A stretch of 6,578 bases of DNA. It comes from Promethearchaeota archaeon (GTDB lineage Archaea; Asgardarchaeota; Lokiarchaeia; Sigynarchaeales; SOKP01). The notes under the pieces were generated by a model. The model was not told the origin of the DNA, did not search any database, and was given only the letters and a program-made list of their open reading frames with translations. The position numbers and the translations under genes are program-made. Position 1 is the stretch's first letter; each line of letters starts with the position of its first letter. Location: positions 1 to 6,578 of the forward strand of contig JAHLWJ010000254.1 in NCBI GenBank assembly GCA_019057975.1, given 5' to 3'. Positions 1 through 4,547 of the stretch are shown in pieces.

Positions 1-29
1 ATCACATCAATTTTTAGCCTATTTTTTAA

Positions 30-67
30 TTAAATAAAATAGAAATAAAGATAATAATAAAAAAAAA
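30..67 (-). terminator. U-rich terminator after acyl-CoA dehydrogenase A (putative)
   Basis: Three bases after the TAA at 71-73 the transcript would carry a run of nine U (59-67), followed by further U-rich sequence interrupted by single A or C. No hairpin is visible. Position and composition fit archaeal intrinsic termination. Confidence 0.42.
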
Positions 68-70
68 TTG

Positions 71-1330
71 TTATAGTAGTCGCATAAATCTTTGAATTTG
101 CCCTTGAATTAAAAGAAGCTGTATGTTTCTTGCCCCACCTATAACTTCCTCTATTTTACTTACATCGGTTAATTCATCCAGTGGAGTATTATCCGTGACG
201 CTCATACCACCCATATGTTGCTGAACTTCATAGCATATTTCATGAGTTAGTTTAGCGACATAATATTTACCTTGTGAGGAAATTGCAGCAATCCATTTCC
301 CTGCTTCTTTTGAAGGTTTATCAGCAAATAATATTTTCTCATCGTATACTGTTGCAGCTTGGAGAGCTAATGCAGTAGCAGCACTAGATTTGGTTAATAA
401 ATCTGCTAGTCCGTATCCAACACCTTGATATCTGATCACAGGTTTGCCGAATTGTTTTCTTAAATTGGTATAAATAATGCCATAAATTATACCAGCCCAG
501 CAAATTCCTATTCCACTTCCCATTATTGAAAGTCTCTCGGGTACTAATCCTTCGAAAAGTCTCTTGTATCCTAATCCATTATCTGCAAGTATATAATCTT
601 GAGGAACTTTAATATTATCTAATATAGTATGTGCTATGTGAACTCGTGGTACAGAATTTATTTTCAAACGCTCAGTTTTCACACCAAATTCACGAGCAAT
701 AATACCTTGTACCATTGTGTCTCTTGGATTCCCTTCATCATAGACACCATAACAACAGAAATAATCTGCTTTAGGACCATTGGTTGTATAGACTTTTTCT
801 CCATTGAATATGACGCCATCATCTGTTTTTGTACAAATAGTCGTCATATTAACAGCATCAGAACCTCTTTCAGGTTCAGTAATTCCAATACAACCAATTT
901 TTTGTCCCGATAATAATTCATCCTGAATTTTACGTGCGACATCAGATTCTCCTCCATGTTCATAATAATGAAAAGTTGGATTCCCACATAAAATCCCACT
1001 TGCTAAGCGTGCTAATTCTAATTGTGGATCTAGCATCGAAAGATGGGTGCCTAATAATATTTCCTTTTTCATTCCAACAGGTTTAAAGTCTTTCCAAGGG
1101 TTAATACGTTGTATATAACCATGTTTTCCAAGTTCCGGGAGTAATCCATATACGTCCTTAGAACGATCGATTTTAGGATTTAAATCAATACAAAATTCTT
1201 GAAGTTTATCACAATACTCTCGTTCTTCTGTATTTAGCATAGGATAAACAATATCATTGAAAATTTTGAAGACATTTTCCAATGACATTTTTGCAAGGAT
1301 ATCATCATTTATAATTTTCTCTTGAAACAT
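71..1330 (-). CDS. Acyl-CoA dehydrogenase family protein (paralog A)
   Basis: This 419-residue FAD enzyme is the tandem paralog of the gene at 1509-2756 and would likewise introduce a 2,3 double bond into an acyl-CoA. Marks seen are GITEPERGSD (149-158), GEKVYTTNG (177-185), NLRKQFGKP (289-297), QQHMGG (370-375) and IGGARNIQ (397-404). Glu265 in VPERL (263-267) is the probable catalytic base, and Gly398 occupies the position of the medium-chain-type Glu. Relative to paralog B it carries four extra residues in the HYYEHGGESD stretch (121-130), just before the substrate- and flavin-binding strand, and lacks one residue near 216. The C-terminal 49 residues differ from B at only five positions. 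There is no Shine-Dalgarno, and a TATA-like box is centred about 31 bases before the ATG. Both copies look intact, with no frameshift. Whether the two form separate homotetramers or one mixed enzyme is unknown. Confidence 0.92.
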   Translation of the reverse strand: MFQEKIINDDILAKMSLENVFKIFNDIVYPMLNTEEREYCDKLQEFCIDLNPKIDRSKDVYGLLPELGKHGYIQRINPWKDFKPVGMKKEILLGTHLSMLDPQLELARLASGILCGNPTFHYYEHGGESDVARKIQDELLSGQKIGCIGITEPERGSDAVNMTTICTKTDDGVIFNGEKVYTTNGPKADYFCCYGVYDEGNPRDTMVQGIIAREFGVKTERLKINSVPRVHIAHTILDNIKVPQDYILADNGLGYKRLFEGLVPERLSIMGSGIGICWAGIIYGIIYTNLRKQFGKPVIRYQGVGYGLADLLTKSSAATALALQAATVYDEKILFADKPSKEAGKWIAAISSQGKYYVAKLTHEICYEVQQHMGGMSVTDNTPLDELTDVSKIEEVIGGARNIQLLLIQGQIQRFMRLL

Positions 1331-1356
1331 TTTTTCGCCAAATTTTTTTATCTAAT

Positions 1357-1365
1357 TATTTATAT
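1357..1365 (-). promoter_or_regulatory. TATA-like box upstream of acyl-CoA dehydrogenase A (putative)
   Basis: The minus strand reads ATATAAATA, centred 31 bases before the ATG at 1330. This is nearly the same spacing as the box before paralog B, and again implies a very short or absent leader. The bases just upstream (CTTTCA) do not look like a purine-rich BRE. The rest of the 178-base spacer holds nothing else I can support. Confidence 0.45.
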
Positions 1366-1485
1366 TGAAAGACATAGAATTAATTAGGTTATATTTTTTA
1401 TCCAAATTAAAGTTTTAATATGAAATTTGAATAGATGGGAAAACGTTCCTACATATAAATAAGACGATCCTAAGAGTTAAGTAGT

Positions 1486-1508
1486 AAATAAAAAAATATA
1501 AAAAAAAA
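1486..1508 (-). terminator. U-rich terminator after acyl-CoA dehydrogenase B (putative)
   Basis: Immediately after the stop codon the transcript would read eight U, then AUA, then seven U, then AUUU. This is a strong U-tract of the kind that releases archaeal RNA polymerase. No stem-loop precedes it. The paralog's stop is also followed at once by a U run, so the tract may have been duplicated with the gene. Confidence 0.5.
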
Positions 1509-2756
1509 TTATAGTAATCGCATAAACCTTTGAATTTGCCCTTGGATTAACAGAAGTTGGATGTTTCTGGCACCGCCTATTACTTCTTCAACCTTACTTT
1601 GGTCCGCAAGTTCATCAACAGGAGTATTATCTGTAACACTTATACCACCCATATGTTGTTGGACTTCATAACATGTTTCATGTGAGAGTTTTCCCACAAA
1701 GTGTTTTCCTTGAGAAGAAACAGCTGCAATCCATTTTTCTGCTTCTTTAGAAGGGCTTTCAGCGAAAATTATTTTTTCATCATATGTAGTTGCTATTTGT
1801 AAAGCTAATGAAGTAGCCGCGGTATTCTTTGCTAGTAAATCGGCAAGTCCATAACCTACTCCTTGGTATCGTATAACTGGTTTCCCAAATTGTTTTCTAA
1901 GATTAGTATAAATTATTCCATAAATAAGAGCCCCCCAGGAAACTCCGAGAGCACTCCCCGTTAATCCAATACGTTCTGGAATTAGACCATCAAAAAGGTT
2001 TCGATATCCTGCACCATTATCACCTAAAATATATTCCATCGGTACCTTCACATCGTTGAAAATGGTATGAGAAATATGAGCACGAGGAACCGAATTAACT
2101 TTTAATCTTTTTGTTTCAACACCTCCGAAATCCCTCGATATCATACCTTGAACCATTGTATCTCTTGGACTTTCAACATCATAAACACCATAAGTAACGA
2201 AATATTTCGATTTAGAACCATTAGTCGTAAAAACTTTTTCACCATTAAAGATAACCCCATCATCAACTTTTGTACATTTTGTCTTTAAATTCACAGCATC
2301 AGAGCCTCTTTCAGGTTCTGTAATACAAATACTACCTACAGCTTTCCCAGTCACTATTTCTTCTTGTACCTTAAGAATTTCTTCTGATTTACCATGTCGA
2401 AATGTTGGATTCCCACAAAGATTCCCACTTGCTATTCTAGCAAACTCTAATGGTGGATCACAAATTGACATTATTGTTGCTAAAAGGACTTCATTCTTCA
2501 TACCATAGGGTGTGAAGTCTTTATATTTATTGATACGCTGTATATATCCATGTCTACCAAGTTCAGGAAAGAGACCATAAACATCTTGACTCTTATCAAT
2601 CTTAGAATGAAGCTCTATACAGAAATTCTCCAAATCTTCGCAAAATTGAACATCTTCATCTTTTAACATCGGATAAACATTATTATTAAAAATCTTGAAG
2701 ACATTTTCTAATGTCATCTTTTCCAAAATACTGTCGTTAATAACTTTTTCTTGCAT
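1509..2756 (-). CDS. Acyl-CoA dehydrogenase family protein (paralog B)
   Basis: This FAD-dependent enzyme of 415 residues would oxidise an acyl-CoA to the 2,3-enoyl-CoA in the cytoplasm and pass electrons to an electron-transfer flavoprotein. Visible family marks are ITEPERGSD (145-153) followed by GEKVFTTNG (172-180), the flavin-contacting NLRKQFGKP (285-293), QQHMGG (366-371) and IGGARNIQ near the C-terminus. The likely catalytic base is Glu261 in IPERI (259-263), the helix-G position used by isovaleryl-CoA and long-chain acyl-CoA dehydrogenases; the medium-chain-type Glu position is Gly. The usual EEYGG-type segment near residue 80 is replaced by KYKDFTPYGM. Substrate chain length cannot be read. 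It is a close paralog of the next gene (71-1330). The start at 2756 aligns with the paralog's, offset by one residue. There is no Shine-Dalgarno, but a TATA-like box lies about 33 bases upstream, which suggests a leaderless mRNA. Confidence 0.92.
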   Translation of the reverse strand: MQEKVINDSILEKMTLENVFKIFNNNVYPMLKDEDVQFCEDLENFCIELHSKIDKSQDVYGLFPELGRHGYIQRINKYKDFTPYGMKNEVLLATIMSICDPPLEFARIASGNLCGNPTFRHGKSEEILKVQEEIVTGKAVGSICITEPERGSDAVNLKTKCTKVDDGVIFNGEKVFTTNGSKSKYFVTYGVYDVESPRDTMVQGMISRDFGGVETKRLKVNSVPRAHISHTIFNDVKVPMEYILGDNGAGYRNLFDGLIPERIGLTGSALGVSWGALIYGIIYTNLRKQFGKPVIRYQGVGYGLADLLAKNTAATSLALQIATTYDEKIIFAESPSKEAEKWIAAVSSQGKHFVGKLSHETCYEVQQHMGGISVTDNTPVDELADQSKVEEVIGGARNIQLLLIQGQIQRFMRLL

Positions 2757-2784
2757 TTTAAATCTCGTTAAGTAGTTATAGAAA

Positions 2785-2794
2785 TATAATAAAT
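2785..2794 (-). promoter_or_regulatory. TATA-like box upstream of acyl-CoA dehydrogenase B (putative)
   Basis: The minus strand reads ATTTATTATA, centred about 33 bases before the ATG at 2756. With the usual archaeal distance of about 25 bases from TATA box to transcription start, the mRNA would begin within a few bases of the ATG. That agrees with the absence of a Shine-Dalgarno. The surroundings are so AT-rich that a chance match is possible. Confidence 0.4.
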
Positions 2795-2886
2795 AATTAG
2801 AATATTCAATTGTAATTAAATTTTAAAGATAAACTAAATCATAGAAAGAATTCGAGATCTTTACCAATATAGTTTTTAAATAGTGC

Positions 2887-2900
2887 TTAAAGTTCTTTAA
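2887..2900. repeat. Short perfect inverted repeat in the ABC/dehydrogenase spacer
   Basis: TTAAAG and CTTTAA are separated by two bases and form a 6+6 inverted repeat. The two-base gap is too small for a good RNA hairpin, so if it matters it would be as a dimer-bound DNA operator. It lies 131-144 bases upstream of the ATG of dehydrogenase B, well upstream of its TATA-like box. Given the base composition, chance is a real alternative. Confidence 0.25.
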
Positions 2901-2926
2901 AATAAGAAAAATATATAAAATAAGAT
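2901..2926 (-). terminator. U-rich tract ending the ABC operon (putative)
   Basis: Directly after the TAA of the second ATPase gene the transcript would read a run of mostly U with scattered A, including TTTTT and TTTT blocks. Archaeal RNA polymerase terminates at U-rich runs without needing a hairpin. There is no GC-rich stem here. The call rests on composition and position in an AT-rich spacer, so it is tentative. Confidence 0.35.
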
Positions 2927-3691
2927 TTAATTTTTTGTGATTATCGTTTCGATAATTTTACCGTCTCGCATTTTTAGCATCCTTTCAGCGAGCATACCAA
3001 CCGCCGGATCGTGTGTTACCATTAAAATCGTTTGATTAAGCTCTAAATTAAGTTCTCGCAATAGTTTAACTATCTCCTTACCCATTTTTGTATCAAGTTC
3101 GCCTGTTGGTTCGTCAGCAATTAAGATGGAAGGTTCATTACATAACGCACGGGCAATAGCAACTCTCTGTTGCTCTCCACCTGAAAGTTCAGATGGCAGA
3201 TGATCTTTCTTTTCGATTAGACCAACAAGATCAAGAAATTTTTTAACATTTTTTTCTATTTCTTGTTTAGTCCTAGCTGCAAATATCATTGGAAGCTCCA
3301 CATTTTCATAAGCTGAAAGAACTGGTACTAGATTATAAAATTGAAAAATGAACCCAATTTCGTTAAGTCTTAAATTTGTACGTTGTTTGTCATCCATATG
3401 TGCTATATTTGTTCTATTGATGTACACTGCACCATTCGTAGGATTATCGAGAGCACCAATCATATTTAGAAGTGTGGTTTTTCCAGAACCGGATGGACCC
3501 ATAACAGATACAAATTCACCTTTCTTAATATCTATGCTAACACCATTTAAAGCTTTAATTTCAATGCCTTCAGTAATATTGTAGATTTTTGTTAAATCAA
3601 ACGTTTGGATCATTGCTTCAGGGTTTAATTCATAATCTTTTGCATCTTGAAATACTGAGTCCTGTTCTTTACTCTTTTTTGTTTTTCTCAT
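2927..3691 (-). CDS. ABC transporter ATP-binding protein, MacB/LolD/FtsE-like (second of two)
   Basis: This is the second cytoplasmic ATPase of the operon, 254 residues, 19 bases after the first. Motifs are complete: Walker A GPSGSGKT (65-72, Lys71), Q-loop Gln117 in IFQFYNL, signature LSGGEQQRV (169-177), Walker B SILIADE (188-194, Asp193, Glu194), D-loop GELD (197-200) and His227. The core begins at about residue 27 (MIQTFDLTKIY), after a charged leader starting MRKTKKSKEQ. The start at 3691 is chosen over Met27 because a GGAGG lies eight bases upstream of it. No motif is degraded in either ATPase, so both sites of a heterodimer could hydrolyse ATP. The alternative is that each ATPase forms homodimers with a different permease, one of which would lie upstream of the window. 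It ends the operon: a U-rich stretch follows the stop and the next gene is 170 bases away. Confidence 0.93.
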   Translation of the reverse strand: MRKTKKSKEQDSVFQDAKDYELNPEAMIQTFDLTKIYNITEGIEIKALNGVSIDIKKGEFVSVMGPSGSGKTTLLNMIGALDNPTNGAVYINRTNIAHMDDKQRTNLRLNEIGFIFQFYNLVPVLSAYENVELPMIFAARTKQEIEKNVKKFLDLVGLIEKKDHLPSELSGGEQQRVAIARALCNEPSILIADEPTGELDTKMGKEIVKLLRELNLELNQTILMVTHDPAVGMLAERMLKMRDGKIIETIITKN

Positions 3692-3699
3692 CTTTTATG

Positions 3700-3704
3700 C
3701 CTCC
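3700..3704 (-). promoter_or_regulatory. Shine-Dalgarno site of second ATPase gene
   Basis: The minus strand reads TTGGAGGC, with GGAGG eight bases before the ATG at 3691. It lies inside the 19-base gap between the two ATPase genes. It fixes the upstream start, so the charged 26-residue leader is probably translated. Confidence 0.7.
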
Positions 3705-3710
3705 AATTTA

Positions 3711-4511
3711 TTATTTGTAGATATCTTCAATTGATTTTCCACCCTTTTTTTCTCCTGTAAATTCTCCGTCAGTAAGAGTGATAATCCTATCTGCTACTTC
3801 TGCTATTCTTACATTATGGGTAACCATTAAAATTGACTCTCCAGCGTTTTTTAAATCAAGGAAAATTTTCATAATATTTGTAGTCGTTTCCGTATCAAGT
3901 TCACCTGTAGGTTCATCAGCAAGAATGATAAGAGGTTCGTTAACTAAAGCTCTGGCTATTGTGACTCTTTGTTGTTCCCCACCCGACATCTGTGTTGGTA
4001 GATGCTCCATTCGTTCTTCAAGTCCAATTCTTTTTAGAAGACTTTTAACTTTTTCTTCTCTCAATTTAGTATCCTTCTTAGCAATTACCATTGGAAGCTC
4101 TACATTTTCGTAAGCTGTAAGAATTGGAAAAAGATTATAGAATTGGAAAATTAAACCAATCTTTTTCAATCGCATCTTTTTGTGTTGTTTATTGGTCATT
4201 TGCATTATATCAAGCCCCATCCCTTCAGCATCAACGTTATATATAATCTTACCTGAATCTGGAAAATCAAGAGCACCTAGGCAATTTATTAGAGTTGTTT
4301 TTCCTGAACCAGATGGACCTACAATAGCAATAAATTCGCCTTTTCTGATTGTAAGATTAACTTCATTTAGAGCTGTGATTGTGGAATTACCTATTGTGTA
4401 AGTTTTGGTGAGATCTTTTACAGTAAGAACTATGTCAGGATCTACTCTAACCGCCTTTGCCGTTGCTCTTCGTTGTTTATTCATCCTCACTTTTTTCTTT
4501 TCAATTGACAT
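3711..4511 (-). CDS. ABC transporter ATP-binding protein, MacB/LolD/FtsE-like (first of two)
   Basis: This cytoplasmic ATPase of 266 residues hydrolyses ATP to drive the FtsX-type permease encoded just upstream. All motifs are present: Walker A GPSGSGKT (65-72, Lys71), Q-loop Gln123 in IFQFYNL, signature MSGGEQQRV (175-183), Walker B LIILADE (194-200, Asp199, Glu200), D-loop GELD (203-206) and switch His232. The FQFYNL and GGEQQR forms are typical of the MacB/LolD group. A basic leader (residues 1-25, nine Lys/Arg) precedes the first strand of the domain. The start at 4511 is supported by a GGTG Shine-Dalgarno core six bases upstream; the internal Met10 has none at proper spacing. The gap to the permease stop is 36 bases. 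It is clearly diverged from the second ATPase downstream, including an insert around residues 91-106 and a different C-terminus. It could equally be named LolD-like; function beyond ATP-driven work on the permease cannot be read. Confidence 0.93.
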   Translation of the reverse strand: MSIEKKKVRMNKQRRATAKAVRVDPDIVLTVKDLTKTYTIGNSTITALNEVNLTIRKGEFIAIVGPSGSGKTTLINCLGALDFPDSGKIIYNVDAEGMGLDIMQMTNKQHKKMRLKKIGLIFQFYNLFPILTAYENVELPMVIAKKDTKLREEKVKSLLKRIGLEERMEHLPTQMSGGEQQRVTIARALVNEPLIILADEPTGELDTETTTNIMKIFLDLKNAGESILMVTHNVRIAEVADRIITLTDGEFTGEKKGGKSIEDIYK

Positions 4512-4517
4512 TTTTTA

Positions 4518-4523
4518 CACCTT
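4518..4523 (-). promoter_or_regulatory. Shine-Dalgarno site of first ATPase gene
   Basis: On the minus strand the 36-base gap reads AAGGTG, then six bases, then ATG at 4511. GGTG is a core of the archaeal and bacterial anti-16S complement. It decides this start over Met10, in front of which GTGAGG abuts the ATG with no spacing. Confidence 0.65.
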
Positions 4524-4547
4524 TTTTGTTTATGTTATTCAAAAAAA

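Noticed and set aside
629..913. Plus-strand open frame of 94 codons
   Set aside because: It lies wholly inside dehydrogenase A on the opposite strand, is rich in Cys, Phe, Ile and Thr as antisense frames are, and matches no family I recognise.
1331..1508. A small RNA or tRNA gene in the spacer between the dehydrogenases
   Set aside because: I saw no cloverleaf, no GC-rich stem and no B-box-like sequence on either strand; the spacer is AT-rich with only promoter- and terminator-like parts.
1476..2776. Shared 10-mer GTTAAGTAGT at 1476-1485 and 2767-2776, in both spacers
   Set aside because: It sits at different distances from the two starts (about 146 and 11 bases) and in AT-rich DNA, so chance or a relic of duplication is as likely as a regulatory site.
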